Shown: positions 17,594 through 26,492 of the stretch, in pieces
Position numbering within the stretch: position 1 is the stretch's first letter
How the letters are laid out: each line of letters begins with the position of its first letter
Program-made: the position numbers and the translations under genes
Notes under the pieces: model-generated
Databases searched by the model: none
What the model was told of the DNA's origin: nothing
Seen by the model: only the letters and a program-made list of their open reading frames with translations
Origin: Gordonia insulae
GTDB lineage: Bacteria > Actinomycetota > Actinomycetes > Mycobacteriales > Mycobacteriaceae
Assembly: GCF_003855095.1 (NCBI RefSeq)
Contig: NZ_CP033972.1
Coordinates: forward strand, 3,348,001 to 3,412,000
DNA length: 64,000 nt
Direction of reading: 5' to 3'

Positions 17594-18685
17594 TCAGTCC
17601 GTTCGGCCGAGCCAGTCCTCGGCCGCGAAGTCCTGCGCGACGTGACCGGAGACGACGGTCTCGGCGAGCGCCTCGCCGATGACCGGCGCATGTTTGAAGA
17701 GGTTGTGCCCGGCGAGCGCGACGACCGGTCCCAGCTGCCAGATCGCGACGCCGTCGTCGCCCCACGGCAGGCTGGTCACCCAGCAGTGCACGATGCCCGT
17801 CGGCGTGGGGTCGAGCCCGGGTAGCGCGGTCGACACATACGCGACCGCGGCATCGGCCGACTCGGCGAGCCGTTGGCCGTCGTAGATGGCGCCGTCGTCG
17901 TGGGCATCGACGCTGTCCGACAGTCCGAGACCGTACCCGGAGCGATCCGGGTAGGCGGCCGCATAGATGCCCGTCGCGCCGAACACCCCGCTGCCGTCCT
18001 GCAGGGTCGGCAGCCGGTCGATGGGCTCGCGCAGCCCGAAGGACACCCGGACGTGCGCACCGAGTCGCACCGGCAACGACAATCCGAGCCCCCGGACCAG
18101 CGCGGGCGTGCCGCGGCCTGCGCAGATCACCACCGTGCCGTGCTCACCGAGGGTTGTCGGTGTCCGGACCGCAGCTCCCGCGCCGGTACGGTGCACCGTG
18201 ATCACCTGCTCGGTGACCGTGCGGTCGGCGAAACGCTCGGCCAGCACGTCGATCGCGGCCCTCGTGTGGATGGAGCCACCGCCCGGGTCCAGCATGGCCG
18301 CACCCTCGTATCCGGCGAGCACCGGCAGCAACTCGCGCACAGCTGCCGGATCCAGCTCTTCGGCCGCGACGCCGGTGTCCCGCAGCAGTGCCAGGCGGCG
18401 CGGTACCGACGGGCCGAGCGCGACCGCACCGTCCTCGGACACCAGTTGCGTGCCGAACTCGTCGGACCACGCGCGCCAGCGCTCACGTGCCCGCACCGCG
18501 AGGCGGATGAGCCGGGGATCGTCGTGCGCGTGCCGGAAGATCCTCGATTGGCCCGCCGACTGCCCGCGACCGGGCACGCCCGCTTCGTAGATGGTTACCG
18601 AAAGGCCTTGTTCAGCAAGGTGATAGGCAGTCGAGAGGCCGATGATCCCGGCTCCGATGACACCGACGTCGGACGTGACGGACAT
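17594..18685 (-). CDS. FAD-dependent amine oxidase, monomeric sarcosine oxidase-like
   Basis: This 363-residue DAO-family flavoprotein has an N-terminal ADP-binding fold (GVIGAGIIGLSTAYHLAEQG), the FAD-contact segment SRIFRHAHDDPRLIRLA and the C-terminal HNLFKHAPVIGEAL motif seen in monomeric sarcosine oxidase and N-methyltryptophan oxidase. Such enzymes oxidise secondary amines with O2, giving H2O2. The Cys that holds FAD covalently in MSOX is not obvious. It converges on the CitE-like gene with an 18-bp gap and is divergent from the PfpI gene. Confidence 0.82.
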   Translation of the reverse strand: MSVTSDVGVIGAGIIGLSTAYHLAEQGLSVTIYEAGVPGRGQSAGQSRIFRHAHDDPRLIRLAVRARERWRAWSDEFGTQLVSEDGAVALGPSVPRRLALLRDTGVAAEELDPAAVRELLPVLAGYEGAAMLDPGGGSIHTRAAIDVLAERFADRTVTEQVITVHRTGAGAAVRTPTTLGEHGTVVICAGRGTPALVRGLGLSLPVRLGAHVRVSFGLREPIDRLPTLQDGSGVFGATGIYAAAYPDRSGYGLGLSDSVDAHDDGAIYDGQRLAESADAAVAYVSTALPGLDPTPTGIVHCWVTSLPWGDDGVAIWQLGPVVALAGHNLFKHAPVIGEALAETVVSGHVAQDFAAEDWLGRTD

Positions 18686-18822
18686 GCCCCGACGCTACGC
18701 CTCGCGGTAGACCTGCGGCCGCGACGTTGACGTTTACCGCACGCACGGAGCGGGTAGGCAGTGCAGACGAGGTCCGACATGAACGGATGATTCGACACGA
18801 ACGCATGAGAGGATTCGAACCC

Positions 18823-19386
18823 ATGCCCGACGAACTCAACGGCATCACCGTCGCCTTCCTGGTCGCGCCGGAGGGCACCGAGCAGGTCGAACTCACCGAG
18901 CCGTGGAAAGCCGTCGAGGCCACCGGTGGTACTCCGAAGCTCGTCTCCACCGCAGGCGGGACCATCCAGGCGTTCCGTCACCTCGACAGGGCAGACACCT
19001 TTCCCGTCGACGTGACCACCGACAGCGCGGAGGTCGGTGACTTCGACGCCCTCGTGCTGCCCGGTGGCGTCGCCAACCCGGATTTCCTCCGCACGGTGGA
19101 CAGCGCCGTCGCCCTGGTACAGGGCTTCTTCGAGGCGGGTAAACCGGTCGCCGCGATCTGCCATGCCCCGTGGACGCTGGTGGAGGCGGACGTGATCGGC
19201 GGCCGCACCCTCACCTCGTATCCGAGCGTGCAGACCGACATCCGCAATGCCGGCGCGACCTGGGTCGACGACGAGGTCGTGGTGGACCGCGAAGGACCGA
19301 ACACCCTGATCACCAGCCGTAACCCCGACGACCTACCGATCTTCAACGCGACCTTGGTCACCGAGTTCGCGAAGGCGCGCGCCTAG
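18823..19386 (+). CDS. DJ-1/PfpI family protein
   Basis: This 187-residue protein starts at ATG 18823 (MPDELNGITVAFLV), 9 nt after GAGAGG; upstream Met codons add a non-conserved extension. The PfpI fold is clear, with the nucleophile elbow Cys in AAICHAPW, the glutamate motif AFLVAPEGTEQVE and the VLPGGVANPDFLR loop. Members act as deglycases or glyoxalases, peptidases or stress chaperones. A role in protein repair or aldehyde stress is likely but not determined. Confidence 0.85.
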   Translation: MPDELNGITVAFLVAPEGTEQVELTEPWKAVEATGGTPKLVSTAGGTIQAFRHLDRADTFPVDVTTDSAEVGDFDALVLPGGVANPDFLRTVDSAVALVQGFFEAGKPVAAICHAPWTLVEADVIGGRTLTSYPSVQTDIRNAGATWVDDEVVVDREGPNTLITSRNPDDLPIFNATLVTEFAKARA

Positions 19387-19401
19387 CCGCACGGCCCGCG
19401 C

Positions 19402-19887
19402 TCACCCGTCCTGTGCGTCCAACTTCGCCGCGACATCCGCGGGGAACCCACCGGTCGCGAGCGGACCCCAGCGGGTCGGCGTGACGCGGATGAGCGATTT
19501 GCCCTGCACCCGCATCGCGGCCCGGTAGTCGTCCCAGTCGGGGTGCTCGCCGGAGATGCTGCGGAAGTAGTCGACGAGCGCGTCTTCCGCCTCGGGCATG
19601 TCGAGCACCTCGGCGTCGCCGTCGACCTGCACCCACGCGCCGTTCCACTCGTCGGACAGGACACACACGCTCACGACCGGCGTATGCCGCACGTTGGCCG
19701 CCTTGGCCCGCCCCGGGTAGGTGGAGATGACGATTCGTCCTTCGCCGTCGACGCCTCCGGTCACCGGTGACAGTTGCGGACTCCCGTTGGATCGAACCGT
19801 GCTCAGGATCATGTGGTGGCGCGGGCGGATGAAGTCGAGCAGCGCGGAGAGGTCGACGGAATCAGCGGTTGCAACGGTTCTGGCCAT
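19402..19887 (-). CDS. PPOX-class, probably F420-dependent, oxidoreductase
   Basis: This 161-residue split beta-barrel protein (FIRPRHHMILSTVRSNGSPQ; ISTYPGRAKAANVRHTPVVS) matches the pyridoxamine-5'-phosphate-oxidase-like family. Actinobacterial members of this length, such as mycobacterial Rv0121c-type proteins, commonly bind F420 or FMN and reduce enones or biliverdin. The Lys/Arg-rich YPGRAKAANV segment is the usual phosphate-contacting part. It converges on the PfpI gene and stands alone. Confidence 0.78.
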   Translation of the reverse strand: MARTVATADSVDLSALLDFIRPRHHMILSTVRSNGSPQLSPVTGGVDGEGRIVISTYPGRAKAANVRHTPVVSVCVLSDEWNGAWVQVDGDAEVLDMPEAEDALVDYFRSISGEHPDWDDYRAAMRVQGKSLIRVTPTRWGPLATGGFPADVAAKLDAQDG

Positions 19888-19917
19888 GGTGTCGACCCTA
19901 CGCGCGGAGTCCGCCCG

Positions 19918-21003
19918 TCAGAGCTTGAAGCGCCCCGCGAATCCCCGCAGGGGCATGTCGGCGCTGGTGAGGATGCCCGGTCGCGCCGCAACCACGGATC
20001 TGATGGAGTTCAGCGCGGGCAGGCCGGTCACCGTCATGCCGATCGATGCGAACGCCGACGGGTCGGAGAGGTCGACGCCCGCCTTCGGGAAGATCATGTG
20101 TTTGCTGTAGATCGACGGATCGCCGGTCACCTGGGTGATGTAGCAGCCCTTGATGTCCCAGGACGGATCCGTGTACGGGGTCATCTGCCATTCGAGGTGC
20201 GATTCGACGCGTGCGACACCGTCGACCATGCCCTGGTACTTGATGTAGCTGCCGCCCAGCGATCCCTGCGGCAGGCTGTACCAGCCGAGGTCGATGTCCT
20301 TGGTGCACGCACCGAGCTCGTAGCTGAACGTCACCTCGTCGAGTGCCAGGTCGAAACAGTCGGCCATCAGGTACACCGAATCCGCGAAGACCTCGGTGTA
20401 CTTGCGCAACGAGTCCGGGATCGTGGGATCGTCGACCGGACGCCCGTATCCGACGGCCTGCCACGTGTCCACCGAGTGGTGGCACGAGACGTCGACCGAC
20501 TCGGTGACGGTGACGTTCTCGATGTCGGCGACATCCATCGATCCGACGATGCCGAGCACCTGGCACGCCCCCGGATTCATACCGGTCCCGTAGAACGTGG
20601 AACCGCCTCTCTGGCAGGCCTCTTCGATGATGTCGGTGGTCTTGCGCCCACTAGGGTGCGGATGGTTGGTGTTGCGATGGAAACCGGTGATCCAATCGGC
20701 GGTGGTGACGATGTCGATGCCGGCCTCGAGCACCCGCACATAGAGGTCCTCGTCGGGGAACACACCGTGGAAGGTGAGCACGTCGGGCTTGGCGGCGATG
20801 ATCTCCTCGACCGTCCCGGTGGCGGTGACCCCGACGGGTTCGATCCCGACGATCTCGCCGGCGTCGCGGCCGATCTTGTCCGTTGTGTAACAGTGCAATC
20901 CGACCAGTTCGAGATCGGGGTGGCTCCGGATGCGCCCGATCATCTCCGTGCCCAGGTTTCCGGTTGCCACCTGGAACACGCGGATCGTGTCGGGAGTACT
21001 CAT
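19918..21003 (-). CDS. dihydrodipicolinate-reductase-fold NAD(P)-dependent dehydrogenase
   Basis: This 361-residue protein starts at ATG 21003, overlapping the Rieske gene's TGA (ATGA). The N-terminus (RVFQVATGNLGTEMIGRI) is a DapB-type Rossmann fold; the catalytic DapB motifs are not evident, and it is longer than DapB. It resembles the 2,4-diaminopentanoate dehydrogenase-like set often found beside oxygenases in Mycobacteriales. A dehydrogenase acting on the hydroxylated product of the coupled Rieske oxygenase is the natural inference. It cannot be a lysine-biosynthesis DapB on context or length. Confidence 0.75.
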   Translation of the reverse strand: MSTPDTIRVFQVATGNLGTEMIGRIRSHPDLELVGLHCYTTDKIGRDAGEIVGIEPVGVTATGTVEEIIAAKPDVLTFHGVFPDEDLYVRVLEAGIDIVTTADWITGFHRNTNHPHPSGRKTTDIIEEACQRGGSTFYGTGMNPGACQVLGIVGSMDVADIENVTVTESVDVSCHHSVDTWQAVGYGRPVDDPTIPDSLRKYTEVFADSVYLMADCFDLALDEVTFSYELGACTKDIDLGWYSLPQGSLGGSYIKYQGMVDGVARVESHLEWQMTPYTDPSWDIKGCYITQVTGDPSIYSKHMIFPKAGVDLSDPSAFASIGMTVTGLPALNSIRSVVAARPGILTSADMPLRGFAGRFKL

Positions 21004-22067
21004 CTGGTCAAGCCTTCCTGTCGTGATGTGGCCGCAGCGAGAACAGCGCCGCTCTCGGGTCGTACGGGATCGGGGCCGGCCGGCCCGCCGTCGGGATAGA
21101 ACTGCCTGGCCCACTCGCGCAGCGCGGTGAACCCTTGATACTCCTTGCGCGACAACGCCGGCGGGTCCGAGTAACGCTGATGCGACCAGATGTGGACATC
21201 GGCGGCGAACTGCTCGATGACGAAGTCGGCCATCGTCTTGCCGTACACGGTCATCGGGCCGTCCTCCTCACCCGCCTTGCGGCCGATCCACACGGTGAAT
21301 CGGACATCCGAGGTGTACTCGTCGACCGGGGTCACCGCCGGCATGGTGCGGTTGTCGACCATCCCCCAACTCTTGGTGACCGAACACCCGAGTCCGGCAT
21401 TGATCGATTCGACTCCGCTGGTGGCGTTCTCGAGCGTCGCCCCCTCGTCGAATGCGATCGTGAAATCGACATGGGAGACCGGCCCGGAGAAGTCGTGGCG
21501 GGTGAACTCCGGCATGAACGGCGTCTTGTGCACAAAGGTGAAGTGGGCGAAATCGACCCCGTTCTCCATCACGTACTGCGGATGCATCTCGAGGTCTCGG
21601 CGGAACAGCGTCGCGTCGGGCACCGGCGGGTAGTAGTCGGCGGCGGTCCGTCCGTCGCCGAAGTCCGCGAAGATGTCCGGCACGTCGAAGTACGGTTCGC
21701 CCCCGTCGACGTCGTACCAGATCCACACCGCCTCGTTGCGCTCGACGACGGGGTAACTGCGAATCCGGCGGCCCTTGTTCGGGCGTTTCTCGTAGGGGAT
21801 GCATACGTTGCGCCCCTCGGCGTTCCATTCCCATCCGTGGAAGGGACACACGAGATTCTCGCCCTCGACATGTCCCCCGTAGCCGAGATGCGCGCCGAGG
21901 TGTTCGCAGTAGGCGTCGAACACCGACACCACGCCGGACGCCGACCGCCAGGCCACCATCTCGGTGCCGAAGTACTTCATCGTGTGCACGTCGCGCTCGG
22001 TGATCTCAGCCGACCAGGCGACCTGGAACCAGCCTGTCGGCTCCATGGACAGGGGCGGTTTCGCCAT
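21000..22067 (-). CDS. Rieske non-heme iron oxygenase, KshA-like
   Basis: This 355-residue oxygenase starts at ATG 22067 behind GGAGGA. The Rieske cluster ligands are Cys54-x-His56 and Cys74-x2-His77, spaced by 17 residues. The mononuclear iron site is the D172-x2-H175-x4-H180 motif (NGVDFAHFTFVH). The overall size and single-component look are like KshA, the oxygenase of steroid 9-alpha-hydroxylase, but conservation outside the motifs is limited, so the substrate, likely a terpenoid or steroid, is not known. It needs a separate reductase, which is absent nearby. It is coupled to the DapB-fold gene and divergent from a TetR regulator. Confidence 0.88.
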   Translation of the reverse strand: MAKPPLSMEPTGWFQVAWSAEITERDVHTMKYFGTEMVAWRSASGVVSVFDAYCEHLGAHLGYGGHVEGENLVCPFHGWEWNAEGRNVCIPYEKRPNKGRRIRSYPVVERNEAVWIWYDVDGGEPYFDVPDIFADFGDGRTAADYYPPVPDATLFRRDLEMHPQYVMENGVDFAHFTFVHKTPFMPEFTRHDFSGPVSHVDFTIAFDEGATLENATSGVESINAGLGCSVTKSWGMVDNRTMPAVTPVDEYTSDVRFTVWIGRKAGEEDGPMTVYGKTMADFVIEQFAADVHIWSHQRYSDPPALSRKEYQGFTALREWARQFYPDGGPAGPDPVRPESGAVLAAATSRQEGLTR

Positions 22068-22096
22068 TCGTACGTCCTCCCGCGCAGTCGGGTTGT

Positions 22097-22152
22097 GGGG
22101 CTGTCGAAATGATAGTGGGTTCTGCGAAAGAATGACAGGGGGTTCTACGAAA
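22097..22152. promoter_or_regulatory. three 13-bp repeats and promoter between Rieske and TetR genes
   Basis: GGGTTCTGCGAAA (22117-22129) and GGGTTCTACGAAA (22140-22152) differ at one base. A weaker copy, GGGGCTGTCGAAA, is at 22097-22109. On the minus strand a candidate promoter for the Rieske gene, CTGTCA (22138-22133), 18 nt, TATCAT (22114-22109), is covered by them. The arrangement fits repression by the divergent TetR protein. Confidence 0.5.
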
Positions 22153-22182
22153 ACCGGTCGACCACGACTAGGATCGGCGGAC

Positions 22183-22818
22183 ATGACCACCGGAGCGGGC
22201 GTCAGCGGCCGACGCACCAATCGCCGGGGCAATGCCACCCGGGAGGCAATACTCGACGCCGCACTGACCTCGCTCGCGTCGGGCGGGCCCGGGTCGGTCT
22301 CCGCGAATCGCATCGCCAAGGACATCGGCGCCACCTGGGGAACGATCAAGTATCAGTTCGGCGATGTCGACGGGCTCTGGACGGCAGTGCTCCGGCGTAC
22401 GGCAGAACGTCGCGGCGAACTGCCCTACCGCGAGAACAACACGATGCCGCTGCCCCGGCGCGTCGCGGAGATCGTGGAGATGCTGTTCGTCGGCCTGACG
22501 ACGTCGGTCGACGCGCGCGCCATCGAGAATCTGCGGGCCGCCCTGCCTCGCGACCACGCCGAGCTCGAACGCCTCTACCCGAACACAGCCGCCGAGCTGG
22601 CCTCGTGGAAGGAGAGCTGGGCGCGGGCCTGCCAGAAGGCGTTCGCCGACCTCGACGTCGACCCGATCCGCGTGCGCGAGGTCGCCGCCTTCATTCCGGG
22701 CGCGTTGCGGGGCATGGTCTCCGAAGCGCAGCTCGGCACGTACTCCGACCTCGACGAGGCCCGCCGCGGACTCACCAACTCCATCGTCGCCTACCTCGGC
22801 GCGCCGCGCGATCAGTGA
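22183..22818 (+). CDS. TetR-family regulator, divergent from the Rieske operon
   Basis: This 211-residue protein starts at ATG 22183 (MTTGAGVSGRRTNRRG). The N-terminal HTH reads REAILDAALTSLASGGPGSV then IAKDIGATWGTIKYQFGDVD, followed by an all-helical ligand domain. It most likely represses the divergent oxygenase-dehydrogenase pair and itself through the repeats in the 115-bp gap. The effector is expected to be the oxygenase substrate or product. Confidence 0.88.
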   Translation: MTTGAGVSGRRTNRRGNATREAILDAALTSLASGGPGSVSANRIAKDIGATWGTIKYQFGDVDGLWTAVLRRTAERRGELPYRENNTMPLPRRVAEIVEMLFVGLTTSVDARAIENLRAALPRDHAELERLYPNTAAELASWKESWARACQKAFADLDVDPIRVREVAAFIPGALRGMVSEAQLGTYSDLDEARRGLTNSIVAYLGAPRDQ

Positions 22819-22946
22819 TCGAAAAGTGCCCGTCCCCATCGGTTTCCGCACGCGCTGTTTCGACTGAACCCGCCACCGGCGGCCGGTGATGCCCTAACGT
22901 TCGTCGGTGTCACCATCATGTGGATCGAATCAAGGAGCTGTGCAGT

Positions 22947-23267
22947 ATGTCCGAAATCATCGTCGTCGCGACCATCTCCCCGAAGCCGGGCGAAGAGGCA
23001 GCGGTACGGAACGCCATCCTCTCCGCCATCCCCAAGGTCCACGACGAACCGGGCTGCATCGCGTACGCCCTGCACGAAGCCACCGGCGACTCGACGGATC
23101 TCGTGATGATCGAGAAATGGGAATCGATGGAGGCTCTCGGCACCCACGGCAGCGCACCGGCCCTCGCCGAACTCGGTGCCGCGATCGGGGAGCTGCTCGC
23201 CGGACCGCTCGACGTCAAGACCTTCACCGCCGTGGCCGCAGGGCAGGACGGCAAGGGCACCATCTGA
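22947..23267 (+). CDS. antibiotic biosynthesis monooxygenase (ABM)-fold protein
   Basis: This 106-residue protein starts at ATG 22947, 9 nt after AAGGAG. It is a single ABM ferredoxin-like domain (IIVVATISPKPGEEAAVRNA; EPGCIAYALHEATGDSTDLV; IEKWESMEALGTH), the fold of small cofactor-free quinone monooxygenases and heme-degrading enzymes such as YgiN and ActVA-Orf6. The function is unassigned; oxidation of a quinol-like compound is the usual guess. It ends before a strong hairpin that separates it from the thiolase gene. Confidence 0.8.
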   Translation: MSEIIVVATISPKPGEEAAVRNAILSAIPKVHDEPGCIAYALHEATGDSTDLVMIEKWESMEALGTHGSAPALAELGAAIGELLAGPLDVKTFTAVAAGQDGKGTI

Positions 23268-23285
23268 CCGCCGCCCGGCAGACGG

Positions 23286-23326
23286 CGGCGTAACCCGCGG
23301 AAGTCTTGATTCCGCGGGTTACGCCG
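23286..23326 (+). terminator. perfect 17-bp-stem hairpin, terminator-like
   Basis: Left arm 23286-23302 and right arm 23310-23326 are exact reverse complements (core GTAACCCGCGGAA) around a 7-nt loop. There is no T-tract, as is common in high-GC actinobacteria. It lies 18 bp after the ABM gene and 88 bp before the thiolase gene. Confidence 0.65.
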
Positions 23327-23414
23327 TGCTAGACACGTAGAACGAGCGTTAGATCGGCGATGCGGATCGCATCACACGCCGATCCCGTGCACAAACCCGT
23401 CTGGGAGGACCCAC

Positions 23415-24608
23415 ATGCCCGAAGCCGTCATCGTCGACGTCGTCCGCCTCGCCTCCGGCAAGGGCAAGCCCGGCGGCGCCCTCTCGGCCACCCAACCGGT
23501 CGAGCTCCTGGCCCACGTGCTCCGCTCGCTGGTCGAACGCAACGACCTCGACCCCGCGCTCGTCGATGACGTCATCGGCGGCTGCGTCGGCCAGGCGGGC
23601 GAACAGGCCCTCAACATCTCCCGTACGGCGCTGCTCTCGGCCGGCTTCCCGGAGTCGGTGCCCGCGACCACCGTCGACCGCCAGTGCGGCTCCAGCCAGC
23701 AGGCCGCACACTTCGCCGCCCAAGGCGTCATCGCCGGGGCGTACGACATCGTCATCGCGGCAGGCGTGGAGTCGATGAGCCGGGTGCCGATGGGCTTCAC
23801 CGTCGCGGGCCAGAACCCGTACGGACCCAGCATCGCCGCCCGCTACCCCGACGGCCTTGTCGGCCAGGGCATCTCGGCCGAGCTGGTCGCCGCCAAGTGG
23901 AAGCTGGACCGGGATGCGCTCGACGCATTCGCCGCCGAATCGCACCGGCGCGCCACGCAGGCCGCCACGGACGGACTCTTCGACCGGGAGATCATCCCCA
24001 TCGACGTGACCACCACCGACGGTGCCCAGATCACCCACACCGTCGACGAGACGGTGCGCGCCTCGACCACCGCCGAAGGACTGGGCGGCCTGAAGTCGTC
24101 GTTCTACTCCGAGCAGTACGCCCAGCGATTCCCCGAGATCAATTGGCACATCACGCCCGGCAACTCGTCGCCGCTCACCGACGGCGCGTCGGGCGCGCTG
24201 ATCATGAGCGACACGATGGCCGCCAAGCTGGGGCTCACGCCGCGGGCACGTTTCCACTCGTTCTCGTTGGCCGGCGACGATCCGGTGTTCATGCTGACCG
24301 CACCGATCCCGGCGACCCGCAAGATCCTCGAGCGCTCCGGGCTCTCCATCGACGACCTCGACGCGTACGAGGTCAACGAGGCATTCGCGTCCGTACCGCT
24401 GGCGTGGGCGAACGAGTTCGGCGCCGATCCGGCCAAGCTCAATCCGCGTGGCGGCGCGATCGCGCTGGGACACGCACTCGGCTCGTCCGGCACCCGACTG
24501 CTCGGCACCCTGGTCAACCACCTGGAGGCCACCGGCGGCCGCTACGGGCTGCAGACCATGTGCGAAGGCGCAGGCATGGCGAATGCCACGATCATCGAAC
24601 GTGTCTGA
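23415..24608 (+). CDS. acetyl-CoA acetyltransferase / 3-ketoacyl-CoA thiolase
   Basis: This 397-residue thiolase starts at ATG 23415 behind GGGAGGA. Catalytic residues are Cys91 (DRQCGSS), His353 (GGAIALGHALGSSG) and Cys383 (CEGAGMAN), and NEAFA is present. It cleaves 3-ketoacyl-CoA to acetyl-CoA, or runs in reverse. In this neighbourhood (TetR, acyl-CoA dehydrogenase, CoA-transferase, ligases) a catabolic beta-oxidation role similar to steroid thiolase FadA5 fits best. The GTG of the TetR gene overlaps its last 8 nt. Confidence 0.9.
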   Translation: MPEAVIVDVVRLASGKGKPGGALSATQPVELLAHVLRSLVERNDLDPALVDDVIGGCVGQAGEQALNISRTALLSAGFPESVPATTVDRQCGSSQQAAHFAAQGVIAGAYDIVIAAGVESMSRVPMGFTVAGQNPYGPSIAARYPDGLVGQGISAELVAAKWKLDRDALDAFAAESHRRATQAATDGLFDREIIPIDVTTTDGAQITHTVDETVRASTTAEGLGGLKSSFYSEQYAQRFPEINWHITPGNSSPLTDGASGALIMSDTMAAKLGLTPRARFHSFSLAGDDPVFMLTAPIPATRKILERSGLSIDDLDAYEVNEAFASVPLAWANEFGADPAKLNPRGGAIALGHALGSSGTRLLGTLVNHLEATGGRYGLQTMCEGAGMANATIIERV

Positions 24609-25254
24609 GAGCGCACCCATTCCGACGCCGACCGCGGTTTCCGAGACGTCCCACTGGCGGGTGATCGAGCCGATCGCCCTCCCGGTCACCCTGGCCGCCG
24701 CGAAGGACTGTTTCCACGATCGCGGATTCCACGGCACCTCGATCCGCGACATCGCGTCGCGGGCCGGGGTCTCCCTGCCGACGCTCTACTACCACCACGA
24801 CAACAAACAGGGCATCCTCGTCGCGTTGCTCGAGGCGGGCATGAGTTCGGTGTTGCGACGGGTCACGGCGGCCATCGCCGATGCCCGGACACCGTCCGAC
24901 CAGCTCTCCAATGCGATCGAGGCCATCGTGTTGCACATGACCGCCGACCTCGAATTGGCCAGTGTCTCACGCGAACTCCGCTACCTGGATGCGGACAACC
25001 CGCATCGCCAGCACTACGTCGGCATGCGGACCGAGGTGGAGGACCTGCTCGCACAGATCCTGCGCGATGGCATCGATGCCGGCGACTTCCGGATCGACGG
25101 AGATGCGCGGGAGGTCCTCCGCTACCTCCTCGGTGCCTGCCAGGAGGTGACCACCTGGTATCACCCGACCGGCGCGCGATCCCCCGCCGACGTCGCGGCC
25201 TCCTATGCCGCGACGTCACTGCGCGCCGTCGGCGCCACCCGGCCTACGACCTGA
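24601..25254 (+). CDS. TetR-family regulator
   Basis: This 217-residue protein starts at GTG 24601, overlapping the end of the thiolase gene, so it is probably co-translated. The HTH is clear (CFHDRGFHGTSIRDIASRAG then SLPTLYYHHDNKQGIL), and the C-terminal half is a KstR2/FadR-like ligand domain. Many such regulators in Mycobacteriales bind acyl-CoA and control beta-oxidation genes, so control of this thiolase/acyl-CoA dehydrogenase operon is likely. Confidence 0.87.
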   Translation: MSESAPIPTPTAVSETSHWRVIEPIALPVTLAAAKDCFHDRGFHGTSIRDIASRAGVSLPTLYYHHDNKQGILVALLEAGMSSVLRRVTAAIADARTPSDQLSNAIEAIVLHMTADLELASVSRELRYLDADNPHRQHYVGMRTEVEDLLAQILRDGIDAGDFRIDGDAREVLRYLLGACQEVTTWYHPTGARSPADVAASYAATSLRAVGATRPTT

Positions 25255-25291
25255 CGAACATCAGAACTGATCAAGGAGTTGATGGAACACC

Positions 25292-26440
25292 ATGAAACGC
25301 ACCGTCTTCGAGTCCGAGCACGAGCAGCTGCGGGCGACCGCACGTGAGTTCCTGGCCCGCGAATGCGCCCCCCATGTGGAGAAGTGGGAGGCCAACGGGC
25401 AGGTCGACCGCGAGGTCTACAAGAAGGCGGGCGACGCCGGACTGCTCGGGTTCAACATGCCCGAGGAGTACGGCGGTGGCGGAAGCACCGACTTCCGCTT
25501 CAATGCGGTGGTGGCCGAGGAACTCTCCCGCTTCGGCGGCGCCGCTCCCGGCCTGACCCTGCAGAACGACGTCGTGGCGCCGTATTTCCTGCATCTGGCG
25601 AATGACGAGCAGAAGAAGCGTTGGATGCCAGGAATCGCCAGCGGTGAAACGATTCTCGCGGTGGCGATGACCGAGCCGGGCGCGGGCAGCGACCTCGCAG
25701 GCATCAAGACCACAGCCAAGCGCGACGGCGATCACTACATCGTCAACGGCAACAAGACGTTCATCTCCGCCGGCATCAACTCCGATCTGGTCGTCGTGGT
25801 GTGCCGCACGAACCCGGATCCGTCTGCCGGACACAAGGCGTTCTCCCTGCTCGTCGTCGAGCGCGACATGGAGGGCTTCGAACGTGGGCGCAAACTCGAC
25901 AAGATGGGCCTCAAGGCCGCCGACACCGCCGAACTCCACTTCACCGACGTCCGGGTGCCCGCAGAGAACCTGTTGGGCGAGGAGGGCAAGGGTTTCTATC
26001 ACCTGATGCAGAACCTGCCCTCGGAGCGCCTCTCGATCGGCGTGAGTGCCATCGCCGGGGCGCGCGCGGTGTTCGAGGAAACGCTGCAGTACGTCAAGGA
26101 CCGCAAGGCCTTCGGTCAACCGATCGGCTCGTTTCAGCACAACCGCTTCGTGCTCGCCGAGATGTCCACCGAACTCGACATCGCGGAGCAGTACATCGAC
26201 CGATGCCTGCGCGCCGTCCTCGACGGTGAGCTCACCGCGGTCGACGCATCGAAGAACAAGTGGTGGTGCACCGAGTTGGCGAAGAAGGTCATCGATCAGT
26301 GCGTGCAGCTGCACGGCGGCTACGGCTACATGAACGAGTACCGCGTGGCCCGCGCCTACACCGACTCGCGCATCCAGACCATCTTCGGTGGCACCACGGA
26401 GATCATGAAGGACCTCATCGGTCGCGACATGGGTCTGTAG
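25292..26440 (+). CDS. fadE: acyl-CoA dehydrogenase
   Basis: This 382-residue FAD enzyme has the N-terminal helical domain, the AVAMTEPGAGSDLAGIKTTA beta-domain signature, the KDRKAFGQPIG motif and the C-terminal QLHGGYGYMNEYRVAR and GGTTEIMKDLIGRDMG segments. The position of MCAD's catalytic Glu376 is Gly (FGGT), so the base may be a Glu in FEETLQYVKDRKAFG, as in long-chain and isovaleryl-CoA dehydrogenases. It introduces the 2,3-double bond in acyl-CoA. It lies 37 bp after the TetR gene, in the same transcription unit as the thiolase. The chain specificity is unknown. Confidence 0.9.
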   Translation: MKRTVFESEHEQLRATAREFLARECAPHVEKWEANGQVDREVYKKAGDAGLLGFNMPEEYGGGGSTDFRFNAVVAEELSRFGGAAPGLTLQNDVVAPYFLHLANDEQKKRWMPGIASGETILAVAMTEPGAGSDLAGIKTTAKRDGDHYIVNGNKTFISAGINSDLVVVVCRTNPDPSAGHKAFSLLVVERDMEGFERGRKLDKMGLKAADTAELHFTDVRVPAENLLGEEGKGFYHLMQNLPSERLSIGVSAIAGARAVFEETLQYVKDRKAFGQPIGSFQHNRFVLAEMSTELDIAEQYIDRCLRAVLDGELTAVDASKNKWWCTELAKKVIDQCVQLHGGYGYMNEYRVARAYTDSRIQTIFGGTTEIMKDLIGRDMGL

Positions 26441-26451
26441 GACGATCGGGG

Positions 26452-26490
26452 CCGGCGTGCCAGGTGATCTCGATACACCTGGCATGCCGG
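26452..26490. terminator. bidirectional hairpin terminator
   Basis: Arms of 15 bp (26452-26466 and 26476-26490, 14 of 15 paired plus a G-U) enclose a 9-nt loop, between the converging acyl-CoA dehydrogenase and IclR genes. Confidence 0.7.
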
Positions 26491-26492
26491 GC

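Noticed and set aside
23349..24752. Long minus-strand open frame (467 codons) opposite the thiolase gene
   Set aside because: The thiolase has all catalytic motifs; the opposite frame is low-complexity Arg/Gly/Val text typical of a shadow.
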